The translations under genes were made by a program, and so were the position numbers. Positions 7,627 to 15,428 of a stretch of 20,284 nucleotides of DNA are shown here, piece by piece (within the stretch, counting starts at the first letter, position 1; each line of letters starts with the position of its first letter). The DNA is from a virus, in the IMG/VR virus record IMGVR_UViG_3300031758_000717, positions 1 through 20,284 of that record. One strand, 5' to 3'. The notes under the pieces are model-generated. The model was not told the origin of the DNA. It was given only the letters and a program-made list of their open reading frames with translations, and did no database searches.

Positions 7627-8277
7627 TCAGCTGGTGTAGATCGTCGGCACGGCCAGGAAGGTCAGGTCGATCTGGCCGCGCAGGGTGTCGTCCTGAATGG
7701 TCGGCACGTCCTGGAAGGACCAGTAGGCGTTGGCCACCAGGATGACGCCGTTGGGGTAGATGAACCGCACCGCCGCGGGCGTTGCCGCATCGCTGGCCGC
7801 GCGGACCGCAGCAACGTAGGAAAGCGCCGGGTCGAAGAACAGCGGCAGCTGCACCGACACCGGGCTGCGGCGCGTGGGGATCTGCTTGTCCAGCACGTCC
7901 TCCAGCGTGGTGATGTCGGCGAACTGCTGCTCGCCCCCGCTGACGCTGATGTCTTTGGTGATCTGGCCGATGGTCGTCCAGGTCGTGACTTCGCGCACCG
8001 AGCCGGTGCCGCTGCCCGACGGGAAGCGCGCGGTGCTCTGCGTGTCAATGCCGGCCAGCGTGACGTCGTTGGTGGCGACCACCGAGGCCCGCGCGACCCG
8101 ACCATTGGCACGCGCCCAGCCGGAGGTGATCTCGACGTAGTCGTTGACGGCCACGCCGTGACTGGCCTCCAGCGTCGCCACGGCGTTGCTGGCGTTGGTC
8201 AGAGCCGTCATCGACCGCACCGGGCCATACGCGGAAGCGATGGCCACAGTGGTGCCGACTGCGAGGGTGATGGCCAT
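7627..8277 (-). CDS. Major tail tube protein
   Basis: The 216-aa product forms the stacked rings of the tail tube. It shows the layout of the lambda gpV-type tube domain: an N-terminal VGTTVAIASAYG segment, a strand-rich DYVEITSGWARANGRVARASVV, then EVTTWTTIGQITKDISVSGGEQQFADITTLED and a C-terminal FIYPNGVILVANAYWSFQDVPTIQDDTLRGQIDLTFLA, with the ending typical of tube proteins. A strong AAGGAG site precedes the ATG. The gene sits directly before the tail assembly chaperones, as in lambda (V-G-T). No additional Ig-like C-terminal decoration domain is present. Confidence 0.88.
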   Translation of the reverse strand: MAITLAVGTTVAIASAYGPVRSMTALTNASNAVATLEASHGVAVNDYVEITSGWARANGRVARASVVATNDVTLAGIDTQSTARFPSGSGTGSVREVTTWTTIGQITKDISVSGGEQQFADITTLEDVLDKQIPTRRSPVSVQLPLFFDPALSYVAAVRAASDAATPAAVRFIYPNGVILVANAYWSFQDVPTIQDDTLRGQIDLTFLAVPTIYTS

Positions 8278-8304
8278 GGTGGCGCTCCTTGCTTGGTGTT
8301 GCGA

Positions 8305-8715
8305 TCAGACCAGCGCCTCGGGGGCGCCGGCCAGGGTGTGGAAGGTGGCCGCCAGCGTCAGGGTGACGCGACCGACCGTCGCTTGATTGGCAGCGTCCAG
8401 CTCGCGCGCGATGCCGATGAGCTCCAGCCCGTGCGGCACCGGTGCGGCGAACAACGCCGTCAGAGCGGCCGCAGCGATGCTGTGCATGACGTCGTCGACG
8501 TCGGCCGTCGCGCTGACCGTGGCCTCGCAGGCGACCGTGAGCCGGTGACGCTGCACACGGTCCAGCGTGTCGGTGACCACATCCTCGTCGGACGCGAGCA
8601 CGCGCCAGGCGGGCAGCACGTCCAGCGGATGCCCGCGCGAGGTGTGCACGCCGCCGGCAGCCGCCGGCACCCGTGCAGCGATGGCGTCGATGACTTGAGC
8701 AGCGGCCAGCGCCAT
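8305..8715 (-). CDS. Putative tail terminator (gpU-like)
   Basis: A 136-aa alpha/beta protein lying between the joining protein and the tail tube protein, the usual place of the tail terminator/completion protein, which caps the tube and fixes tail length. It begins with an amphipathic helix (AAAQVIDAIAARVPAAAGGV), then HPLDVLPAWRVLASDED and a strand RHRLTVACEATVSA followed by a helix (DDVMHSIAAAALTALFAA), the order seen in gpU/DUF3168-type proteins. A GGAG site inside the preceding gene serves its ATG, which is only 3 bases after that gene's stop. No diagnostic motif exists, so a gpZ-like completion protein is possible. Confidence 0.6.
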   Translation of the reverse strand: MALAAAQVIDAIAARVPAAAGGVHTSRGHPLDVLPAWRVLASDEDVVTDTLDRVQRHRLTVACEATVSATADVDDVMHSIAAAALTALFAAPVPHGLELIGIARELDAANQATVGRVTLTLAATFHTLAGAPEALV

Positions 8716-8718
8716 GGG

Positions 8719-8991
8719 TCAGCTCCGGGCCAGGACCAGGCGACGCAGGACGCTGTCCGGCGGCTCGTCCAGAACCTGGCGAACGGTGTAGTTGACGGAG
8801 CGCGCAACGACGGCAGAGCCGACCACGGCGACAACCGTCGAAGGCACCAGCACCGACGGCGCCTGCTGCAGGACGTCGCCGAGCTGGAGCTCTGTGGACA
8901 GGTCGAAGATGGCCGTCGTGGGCACATAGTCCACCGTGATCTCTTCGCCGAAGTCGGCGAAGTAGACGGTGACGTCGTCGACAAGCGGCAT
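8719..8991 (-). CDS. Head-tail joining protein, gpFII-like
   Basis: A 90-aa beta-rich protein between capsid and tail genes, where lambda places gpFII, which attaches the tail to the filled head. The sequence starts VDDVTVYFADFGEEITVDY and ends with the pattern NYTVRQVLDEPPDSVLRRLVLARS, typical of the gpFII/head-tail stopper group (a Y-x-V-R strand, then a variable turn, then a final L-x-L strand). I chose ATG 8991, 26 bases after the capsid stop; a longer frame to 9222 reads through the capsid gene antisense to sense and is unlikely. The ribosome site is weak. Family assignment rests on pattern and position. Confidence 0.7.
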   Translation of the reverse strand: MPLVDDVTVYFADFGEEITVDYVPTTAIFDLSTELQLGDVLQQAPSVLVPSTVVAVVGSAVVARSVNYTVRQVLDEPPDSVLRRLVLARS

Positions 8992-9017
8992 GGTCGCTGC
9001 GTGACGCTGTTCTTGCG

Positions 9018-9965
9018 TCAGGCCATCGTGGCCAGGCAGGCCCGCTGCCAGTAGCCGTAGCCGACACCGCGCCAGGCGTCGATGCCGAACTGCCAGGCGT
9101 CGTTGTCGAACTCGAACTCGCTGCCTTCCGCCTTGGCCTTGAGTTCGGCCTCGGTTTCGGTCTGGCGGATGAGCGCCTTGATCGGGCTGTCGGTGCGGAA
9201 GACCGCGATCTTGGTCGTCCACGTCAGCCGCGGATTCATGCCGACAGACACCTGGAACCCCATGTTGTTGGGGTTGAAGTTGTTGGGCAGCGCTGCGCTG
9301 GACATGGTCGACACCGCCGCCAGGGCTGCGGGGTACAGCGGCGCGGGCACCATGACAGTGAACTGGCTGGCGCCTTCGTTCATGGGCTCGCCACGGTCGT
9401 CCTTGAAGCCCAGGATGGCCGAGATGCAGCGCAGGATCACCTGCTGCATCGACTCCATCGACGGCGCCGCGGCCGTGCCGGCCGTGACCACCGGCAGCGT
9501 GCTGAGCGTGATGGCCAGGTCGTTGCTCTGGGTGCCGCTGTCGCCTTCGCTGTGGTCGGTGTCGAAGAAGAACTGGCCGTCATAGCAGGCGGTCGTTTCG
9601 CCGGCCAGGATCAGGTCGCTGAGCAGGCTGCCCCAGTGCGTGACGCCACGGTCGGCAAACTCGGCGACGCGCGCCTGGATCTGCGGCGTCTTGTCGCGGC
9701 GCGCGTCGCGCACGGCGATCTCGAGCGTCGCCTCGTAGTGCTTGTTGATGATCGTGACGCCCTGGCCGCTGAAGCCCTTGGCCTGGCGACCGCCGATCCA
9801 TTCCCGCATCGCCGGGCTCTGGCCCAGGAAGTTGTATGTTTCGCTCGCCTGGTCGGAGCTGAACAGGTTGGAGACGCCGGGCAGCCACAGGCCGCTGCGG
9901 TCGGCCTCCAGGCGTGCGAAGTACATGCCCATGATGGCGCGCGACGAGAGGAGAGACTGGTCCAT
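9018..9965 (-). CDS. Major capsid protein, Mu gpT-like
   Basis: The 315-aa product builds the icosahedral shell. It matches Mu gpT in several ordered blocks: YNFLGQSPAMREWIGGR at 44-60, the NKHYEATLEIAVRDARRD strand and hairpin, SLLSDLILAG, and the hallmark CYDGQFFFDTDH at 127-138. It ends with FGIDAWRGVGYGYWQRA, comparable to the gpT motif around AAGYGFWQ. Length is near that of gpT (305 aa). A good AAAGGA ribosome site precedes the ATG. Mu gpT adopts the HK97 fold. It is combined here with a lambda-type portal and terminase, a mosaic arrangement. No N-terminal delta domain is visible, consistent with a separate scaffold. Confidence 0.93.
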   Translation of the reverse strand: MDQSLLSSRAIMGMYFARLEADRSGLWLPGVSNLFSSDQASETYNFLGQSPAMREWIGGRQAKGFSGQGVTIINKHYEATLEIAVRDARRDKTPQIQARVAEFADRGVTHWGSLLSDLILAGETTACYDGQFFFDTDHSEGDSGTQSNDLAITLSTLPVVTAGTAAAPSMESMQQVILRCISAILGFKDDRGEPMNEGASQFTVMVPAPLYPAALAAVSTMSSAALPNNFNPNNMGFQVSVGMNPRLTWTTKIAVFRTDSPIKALIRQTETEAELKAKAEGSEFEFDNDAWQFGIDAWRGVGYGYWQRACLATMA

Positions 9966-10020
9966 GGCAATGGTCCTTTGAGTGGTGTTGGTGCTGTAGG
10001 TGCTGACCGGCGTCTGGCGC

Positions 10021-10791
10021 TCAGGCCTCGCGCGCCCAGGTGCCGCGCATCGACGTCACGACGTAGCCGTCGGCGTCTCCCAGATCCAGTTGCACCAAGT
10101 CGCCGCGGCGGGCGGTGGCCTTGGTGTTGATCAGGTCCTTGTTGTCAGCGCCGGTGATGTCAGGGCCGAGGATCATGTCGGCCGCCGCAGGGCTGAGCGT
10201 CACGGCCACCGCGCCGAACGCGCCGCCGTTGACCACCACGCAGCCGCCCAGGCCGTCGGCAATCGCCGGCAGCGTAATGACGAAAGCGTCGGTGTCGACC
10301 CAGAAGAGCTTGCCGGTGTCCTGCGCGTCCAGCGTCTTGTTGGCGCTCAGCGTTTCGCGAACGGTCCACGCGTGGAACGGGTCGCGCTGGCCTGCGGCGT
10401 CGAAGTCCACAACCACCACACCCGCGGAGACGCAGCGCTTGACGAAACCCACGAACACGCCGCCGACCGGGCTGAAGCTGAACGTGTCGTCGTCACTCGC
10501 GTACACCGGCTGGCGGATGTCGGTGATCACGGCCCCGCTGACCGGCAGCTGGATCTCGCCCTTGCCGTAGACCTCGACGGTCCTGGCTGCGGCCGCTCCG
10601 GCCGAGTTGTCGGACGTGCGCTCGGCGAAGCCGATGAACAGGTCGCCGTTCTGCAGCGGCCGGGCGTGACCAGTGCTGACAACCACGCCGACAGCGGCGC
10701 CTTCATAGATGATGTCCGATGCGATCATCGGCACTTCGTTGCGGGAACCCAGTTCAAACTGGCGCGGCTTGTTGGCTGCGAGGGTGGGCAT
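10021..10791 (-). CDS. Capsid cement/decoration protein
   Basis: A 256-aa protein between protease and major capsid genes, the place of lambda gpD. Residues 1-131 form the cement domain, with GAAVG (31-35), GDLFIGFAE (49-57) and VYASDDDTF (96-104), which is also present in the fibre at 14308-15402. Residues 140-256 are a second beta domain (KLFWVDTDAFVITLPAIADG, VVVNGGAFGAVAVTLSPAA, ARRGDLVQLDLGDADGYVV) probably exposed on the capsid exterior. It has a good AAAGGA site before the ATG. Decoration proteins stabilise the expanded shell against DNA pressure; that role is inferred from position and domain pattern. It is longer than gpD (110 aa) because of the extra domain. Confidence 0.75.
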   Translation of the reverse strand: MPTLAANKPRQFELGSRNEVPMIASDIIYEGAAVGVVVSTGHARPLQNGDLFIGFAERTSDNSAGAAAARTVEVYGKGEIQLPVSGAVITDIRQPVYASDDDTFSFSPVGGVFVGFVKRCVSAGVVVVDFDAAGQRDPFHAWTVRETLSANKTLDAQDTGKLFWVDTDAFVITLPAIADGLGGCVVVNGGAFGAVAVTLSPAAADMILGPDITGADNKDLINTKATARRGDLVQLDLGDADGYVVTSMRGTWAREA

Positions 10792-10823
10792 GGTGGTTTC
10801 CTTTGCGTTGGGGTCCGTTGGGC

Positions 10824-11312
10824 TCAGGCGGCCTTGGACAGGCGCTTCACGCGGCCCGACTCTTCGGCGCGAGTGAAGGCGACGTATGAGGCGAGGTCGC
10901 CGAACTCCTGGCGCACGGCGGCGTCACGGTCCCAGCGCGACTTGCAGCGGTCCGCCAGCGGCAGGGCAGCCTCAGCCTGCGCATCGGCCTGCGCCAGCGC
11001 TGCAGCGTTGGGCACGACCGCGGGAGCCGCGGCACTGGCCACCGGGGCGGGCGCATCGGCGGCCAGGCTGCCGGCAGCCGTGGCGCGCAGCTGGCGCTCG
11101 GCATTCAGCACGGCCAGGGCGGCCTCGGGGCCGGTGGTCTTGCCATCGGCCTTGAGCTTGGCGATCAGGGCGTCATGGCCCGGCAGGGCCTGGCCCTCGA
11201 CGGCCAGCATGCGCTCACGCTCTGCAAGCGCGCCGGCGGCGTGGCCCTCGGCCAGGATGGCACGCAGCAGGTCGGGGCTTTGCGCCTGCAGTTCTTCACG
11301 GGTGATCGGCAT
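10824..11312 (-). CDS. Nested scaffold protein from internal in-frame start (Nu3-like)
   Basis: Within the protease frame, codon 303 is an ATG preceded by AAAGGAACAGTCGCC, a strong ribosome binding site at good spacing and of the same type as those before the decoration and capsid genes. It would give a separate 162-aa protein identical to the protease C-terminus: MPITREELQAQSPDLLRA, a coiled, Ala/Glu/Leu-rich body, an Ala/Pro linker and a basic end (RVKRLSKAA), the composition of a capsid scaffold. Lambda C/Nu3 and Mu I/Z use the same arrangement. The start signal is directly visible; expression and the scaffold role are inferred. Confidence 0.75.
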   Translation of the reverse strand: MPITREELQAQSPDLLRAILAEGHAAGALAERERMLAVEGQALPGHDALIAKLKADGKTTGPEAALAVLNAERQLRATAAGSLAADAPAPVASAAAPAVVPNAAALAQADAQAEAALPLADRCKSRWDRDAAVRQEFGDLASYVAFTRAEESGRVKRLSKAA

Positions 11313-12218
11313 GGCGACTGTTCCTTTGACTGATGTGGGGGTAGGTGCTGGCATGCGGGCCGAGCGCGCGGCACCGGCGCTGCTGCGGTCGCGGTTGAGC
11401 TGTTCGACCAGCTGCTCGAGCGTGGCAACACCGTCCACAAGCCCGGCTGCAATGGCCTGCTGCCCGATGAAGACACGGCCGTCGGCCATGTCGGAAAGAA
11501 CCTTGTCCGCGGTCGTGCCGAGGTGGCTCGCCACGTCCTGCACAAAGAGGCTGTAGGTGTAGTCGACGCGGTCCTGCAGCGTCGCGCGGTCTTCCTGGCT
11601 CAGCGGCGCGTATTCGTTGCCGACGGTCTTGAATCGGCCGGCGCTGATCAGCGTGGTCTTGACGCCGCGCGCCTGCTCGGCGGCCGACACGTCCATGTGC
11701 CGCGCCACGACGCCGATGCTGCCTACGATAGTGGTCGCGTCGCTGATGTAGCGGGCCTGCGCGGCCGAGCCGTACCAATACGCTGCAGAGGCCATGGTCC
11801 CGGTGGCCAGCGTGACGATGGGTTTTTGCTCACCGGCTTGGCGCACGAGCGAGGCCAGGGCCTGCGTGCCGTCGACGGTGCCGCCGGGGCTGTCGATCGC
11901 CAGGATGATGCTGTGCACGGCCTGGTCGTTGAGCGCGGCGCGCAGATCGCGGCCGATCAGCTCAGTGCTGACGCCGCCGGACACCTGCGACAGCAGGTTC
12001 ATCTTGCGCGCGGACACTCCCTCGATGGGCAGCACGGCCACGCCGTCGACGATGTCGTATCCCTTGGGCTCGTTGGCCAGCGGCCGGCCCAGGCGCTGCT
12101 CAATGGCCGCGATGTCGATTTTTTCGCCGCGCAAGTGCGTGGCGTAGATCGACTGCAGCTCCAGCAGCTTGTCGGGCTGGATGGCCCAGGGCGCGGTGAT
12201 GATGTCGAGGAGCTTCAT
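10824..12218 (-). CDS. Head maturation protease, S49 (SppA/gpC-like) family, with C-terminal scaffold region
   Basis: The 464-aa protein cleaves scaffold and portal during capsid maturation. The S49 core spans about 55-270: AIDSPGG at 108-113, the nucleophile Ser144 in TMASAAYWYG, GSIGV at 166-170, and the general-base Lys197 in AGRFKTVGNEYAPLS, the Ser/Lys dyad of single-domain phage forms. Residues about 300-464 are an Ala/Glu-rich helical scaffold-like tail, as in lambda gpC/Nu3. I chose ATG 12218; the longer frame from a TTG at 12251 begins next to the dyad element and adds nothing family-like. No clear Shine-Dalgarno sequence precedes the ATG. It is the first gene after dyad copy A, so this site may drive the capsid block. 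Confidence 0.9.
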   Translation of the reverse strand: MKLLDIITAPWAIQPDKLLELQSIYATHLRGEKIDIAAIEQRLGRPLANEPKGYDIVDGVAVLPIEGVSARKMNLLSQVSGGVSTELIGRDLRAALNDQAVHSIILAIDSPGGTVDGTQALASLVRQAGEQKPIVTLATGTMASAAYWYGSAAQARYISDATTIVGSIGVVARHMDVSAAEQARGVKTTLISAGRFKTVGNEYAPLSQEDRATLQDRVDYTYSLFVQDVASHLGTTADKVLSDMADGRVFIGQQAIAAGLVDGVATLEQLVEQLNRDRSSAGAARSARMPAPTPTSVKGTVAMPITREELQAQSPDLLRAILAEGHAAGALAERERMLAVEGQALPGHDALIAKLKADGKTTGPEAALAVLNAERQLRATAAGSLAADAPAPVASAAAPAVVPNAAALAQADAQAEAALPLADRCKSRWDRDAAVRQEFGDLASYVAFTRAEESGRVKRLSKAA

Positions 12219-12251
12219 GGCGGCAGCGTGTGCGCCAAGAATGCCGCGCAA

Positions 12252-12282
12252 GCTGTGCCACGATCAGGGGGGGAGTGGCACA
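12252..12282. promoter_or_regulatory. Dyad element, copy A (putative operator/promoter)
   Basis: Identical over 31 bases to 17361-17391, with arms TGTGCCAC and GTGGCACA at 12254-12282. It lies in the 107-base gap (12219-12325) between the 661-aa gene and the head protease, 35 bases before the protease ATG. Flanking bases differ from copy B, apart from a nearby GCGC motif on the downstream side in both. Conservation of the spacer as well as the arms argues for sequence-specific recognition, or for a recent duplication. Nothing else recognisable is in this gap. Confidence 0.6.
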
Positions 12283-12325
12283 ACGCGCCCCGACTGGTCG
12301 CGCTTGAGCATGCCGTCCCGTCTGT

Positions 12326-14311
12326 TCAAGACTCGATCAGGATCACCGCCCAGACCGAAAGCGTGGGCAGCGTCAGCAACAGCCCGGTCGGCCCTGCAGC
12401 GGCCGACAGTTCCTGCGGCGCCAGGCCCGGCTCGAACCATCGCACGCGACTGACCTCGCGGCTAGGCAGCGCCCACTGCTGCACCCGCAGCGTGAGGCCC
12501 GCGCGGGTCACCCCGTCCATGTTGACGATGTGCAGCACAGTCGCGCCAGGCTTGGTGCGCGGGATCACGAACACGTCGGTAAAGGTGCCGGTCAGTTTTG
12601 CGACCGACCACTGCGCCCAGCTGCTCACCGGCTGCTGCGCGAGGGTGCGGTAGTTCGGCAGCGTGGACAGCGCGCCCGTTACCGCGCTCGGGGTGGAGCA
12701 GTCGATCACCCGGATCGCCTGGGCCTCCAGGTCGGTGCGCCGCGGATAACCCCCATTTAGCGGGTACATGATCGCCGGCACCGCGTTGCGCAGGCACATC
12801 TCGGCCCAGCCCAGGATCCCGTTCGAAGTGACTGCGCGGTTGTCGTTGGTCTCGACGTCGCAGAGCAGCGCCAGGGCCCCGTTGTCGACGGTGCCGTCGA
12901 AGAGGAACGTGTAGGTCGCCACGAACGTGTTCATCGTGAGGAACCCGTCGCCAGGCTCGGCAAACCAGCGCTCTTGCTGGCCCGCAGCCGTTGGCTCGCA
13001 GTAAGTGTCGCAGGGGTACAGAGGCCTGCCGCCTAGCGCCCAGCAGAGCGCGTACTGTTGCAGGAGGACGGTGACTTGCTGCGGCCTGGTGCTTGAGTAG
13101 GTCTCGTCGTTGCGCATCGGCTGCAAGTGCGGCGCCCAGTCGGCGCCACCGCCCGTCACGGTCTTGCCGTTGCACCACAGCAGCGTGTAGCGCTGCGCGT
13201 AATCCAGGGGTGTGCCCTCCGCGACCCGGGTGGTCCACGCGTCAGCGTCGGTCTCATGCATGCCGACGCTGAACGCGCGCACCAGGTAGCCGTTGTAGTC
13301 GCGCCGAAAGAGCGGGTTGTAGACGTTGCCACTGATGTAGCGAATCGCGGACGGGTATGCGTCCCGCAGTGCCTCGTGGAAGGCGACGCCACCAGCCCTC
13401 AAGTGGGCCATGAAGGAGTTCCACGAGGCCTCGGTGTTGTAGTTGGTCGACCAGTTGCTGGTGGTCGTGGCCCAATCCTTGATGGCCCAGTTCCACACGT
13501 CCTGCGTGATGCTGGCGGGCGGGCCCTGCATCACGGAGACGTAGTTCGGGTTGAAGCCGGCCAGTGTCTCGCTGTCGAAGGGGCCGCCGGTGCGAGACGT
13601 ATCGCGCGCCCGTAGCGCCGAGAGATCGGGCACCGGGTCATCGAAGTGCGCAGCCGTGCCCGAGGTCAGCGCTGCGGCTTCGGCGCGCTTGAGCGCCAAA
13701 TACCCTGCGCGACGGCTGGCCCCGAACGCTCGCTCGCTCGGCATGAGCCACGCCACCGGCACCGGCTGGCCATCCCACGACGTCGCCGCAGCGGTCGGGG
13801 ACGCGACCCGATCGACCAGCCCGTTGATGGTCTCCTGCACCGAGATGCCGGCCGCCAGAAACGCGTTGCCCATCGCGGGCGCACCGCCCGGGTAGTACCA
13901 CACCAGGTCGGTGGCGCTGGCGGCCTGGGCGTAGCTGAGCGGGTCGATGCGAAACGCTGTGGCCGTGGCCGGCACCGTCTCGCCGCCGCCCGAAAACGAG
14001 ACCGTCACCGCACCGGTGGAACCCTGCCCGTGTTGCAGCACAGCGATCGACCGCACGCCGTTTCCTCGCATACGCGCAACCGCCTGCACCCCTGACAGGC
14101 CCGGCCCTGTGACCGTGACCGTCGGCACCCCCGAGTACGTGCCGGGCGTGTCGACCCGGATCCAGGTGACCTGTCCGATGTCCCGCGGCTGCAGGAACCG
14201 GATCAGCCGGGCCGACAACGGCAACTTCAGCGGCTGCGGAACCGCCGGCTGTCCAGCCAGCGTCAGCGCAGCAGCAACAGGCGCTGGAGTCCTGACGGGC
14301 AGGATGCTCAC
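12326..14311 (-). CDS. Large unidentified virion-associated protein, possibly a glycoside hydrolase
   Basis: I cannot name a family for this 661-aa protein. Residues about 57-107 carry a phage-fibre repeat unit (TYSGVPTVTVTGPG ... VTVSFSGGG). The long middle (about 125-575) is rich in Trp/Tyr with Asp/Glu-containing strand ends (DVWNWAIKDW, LLCDVETND, IMYPLNGGYP), resembling a barrel-type carbohydrate-active enzyme. Residues about 575-660 look like the beta-sandwich that closes many glycosidases (VLHIVNMDG ... LTLRVQQW ... VWAVILIE). The start is GTG in a GTGA overlap with the preceding fibre gene and has no good Shine-Dalgarno site, so it depends on coupling. There is no signal peptide. It ends just before dyad copy A. 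Catalytic residues cannot be assigned; a glycan-binding spike without catalysis is the alternative. Confidence 0.45.
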   Translation of the reverse strand: MSILPVRTPAPVAAALTLAGQPAVPQPLKLPLSARLIRFLQPRDIGQVTWIRVDTPGTYSGVPTVTVTGPGLSGVQAVARMRGNGVRSIAVLQHGQGSTGAVTVSFSGGGETVPATATAFRIDPLSYAQAASATDLVWYYPGGAPAMGNAFLAAGISVQETINGLVDRVASPTAAATSWDGQPVPVAWLMPSERAFGASRRAGYLALKRAEAAALTSGTAAHFDDPVPDLSALRARDTSRTGGPFDSETLAGFNPNYVSVMQGPPASITQDVWNWAIKDWATTTSNWSTNYNTEASWNSFMAHLRAGGVAFHEALRDAYPSAIRYISGNVYNPLFRRDYNGYLVRAFSVGMHETDADAWTTRVAEGTPLDYAQRYTLLWCNGKTVTGGGADWAPHLQPMRNDETYSSTRPQQVTVLLQQYALCWALGGRPLYPCDTYCEPTAAGQQERWFAEPGDGFLTMNTFVATYTFLFDGTVDNGALALLCDVETNDNRAVTSNGILGWAEMCLRNAVPAIMYPLNGGYPRRTDLEAQAIRVIDCSTPSAVTGALSTLPNYRTLAQQPVSSWAQWSVAKLTGTFTDVFVIPRTKPGATVLHIVNMDGVTRAGLTLRVQQWALPSREVSRVRWFEPGLAPQELSAAAGPTGLLLTLPTLSVWAVILIES

Positions 14312-15402
14312 GGCAGCAGGGTCAGGCGCTGGTAAGTGAGAAGAGGCGCGTCAACGACCGTTGCCGGCGTGGGGACGCCAGTCATGGTGGTGCTGAGCCC
14401 GATGAACCAAGGGGTCGTGCTGATGTTGATGATCGTCGCAGTGACATCAGGGTTGGCGGACGTCGTCGAAAGGCCGTTCCACGAAGGGGCTGCGCTGTTT
14501 GCGCCGAGTCCGCGGGTCGTGGTGTTGGACTGAACCCGGATCCACTTCTCGAAGCCACAGCCGCCATCTACCGTTGCCGTGATGGTGCTCGACAGATTTG
14601 CCTGCAGGATCGCCGAATCTCCGATGACACCACCGGCGCCGAGGCGGATGCTGGTGCCACCTGTGCCGTAGGTGTCGGTCACCCCGTTCTTGGCAAGTCC
14701 GAAGTGGTAAACGAGGATGTCGCCAGCCTGGATGAATCCGGCCGGGTATGGACCCAGGCCGCCGAGATACTGGTCGGCCTGTTGCGCGACGCCGGTCAGA
14801 ATGTTTCCGTTCTCACCGATCAGCGTCGGAAAAAGCACCTTCCAGCGGGTGCCGTTCCACTGAAGATGAACCCCGTTCGGACCAATGTCGGTGACGAAAA
14901 TCGGCTGGTACAGATACGGGCTTGTCGGCCTGGTGGCCCACGTCACCGTGGACGTGATCTGCAACTGAGTCGCAAGCACCTCCGCCGCTGACAGGCGCTT
15001 CAAGCCACCGGAGAAGGCAACGACAGCCTGGCCTGCGGCTGGAACCCGAACGATTTCGCCGACGAGGGTGCTTCCGGTCAGCGCAAACGTGTCGTCGTCG
15101 CTGGCGAAGACACTGTCGCCGACGTTGATGGCGTTCACCGTGGCCACCGGCAGCTGCGCCTGACCGTGGGTCAGCAGCGCCACCGATGTGGGCGTGGCTC
15201 CGGTGACGTCGCGGGTGCTGGTCGCCCCGGCCTCTGCAAATCCGGCGAACAGATCGCCGGCCACCACGGGGCGCGCGCGACCGGTGCTGGCGTCGATGCC
15301 AACCGCCGCGCCCTGAAAGACGGTCGTCCCGGAGGCCAGCTGCAGGCTGTTGCGGTGGCGGACGTCGGTGTAGCTGCGGGACTTGTTGCTGGTGAGAGGC
15401 AT
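14308..15402 (-). CDS. Capsid-cement-domain protein fused to a fibre-like C-terminal domain (putative head fibre)
   Basis: The 364-aa product is two modules. Residues 1-133 are a paralogue of the capsid cement protein at 10021-10791; shared blocks are GAAVG, STGxARP, GDLFxGFAE, QLPV and VxASDDDTF in the same order. Residues 134-364 are unrelated to that paralogue: a linker with WATRPTSPYLYQPIFVTDIG and LQWNGTRWKV (a phage fibre/spike-type beta unit) and then a Gly/Thr/Ser-rich beta domain (SIRLGAGGVIGDSA, VQSNTTTRGLG). The ATG at 15402 has a strong AGGAG site; a longer upstream frame is antisense-like and rejected. The stop overlaps the next start as GTGA. Inferred role: a decoration protein that anchors to the shell and displays an outer domain. 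The unit lies unusually between portal and protease. Confidence 0.7.
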   Translation of the reverse strand: MPLTSNKSRSYTDVRHRNSLQLASGTTVFQGAAVGIDASTGRARPVVAGDLFAGFAEAGATSTRDVTGATPTSVALLTHGQAQLPVATVNAINVGDSVFASDDDTFALTGSTLVGEIVRVPAAGQAVVAFSGGLKRLSAAEVLATQLQITSTVTWATRPTSPYLYQPIFVTDIGPNGVHLQWNGTRWKVLFPTLIGENGNILTGVAQQADQYLGGLGPYPAGFIQAGDILVYHFGLAKNGVTDTYGTGGTSIRLGAGGVIGDSAILQANLSSTITATVDGGCGFEKWIRVQSNTTTRGLGANSAAPSWNGLSTTSANPDVTATIINISTTPWFIGLSTTMTGVPTPATVVDAPLLTYQRLTLLP

Positions 15403-15428
15403 GCTCTGCGCTCCTGTGTGATGGTTGA

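Noticed and set aside
12252-12282. Dyad element as a rho-independent terminator
   Set aside because: The arms could form an 8-bp stem, but the loop is long (13 bases), no U-run follows on either strand, and the exact duplication of the spacer suggests sequence recognition. An RNA hairpin role is not excluded.
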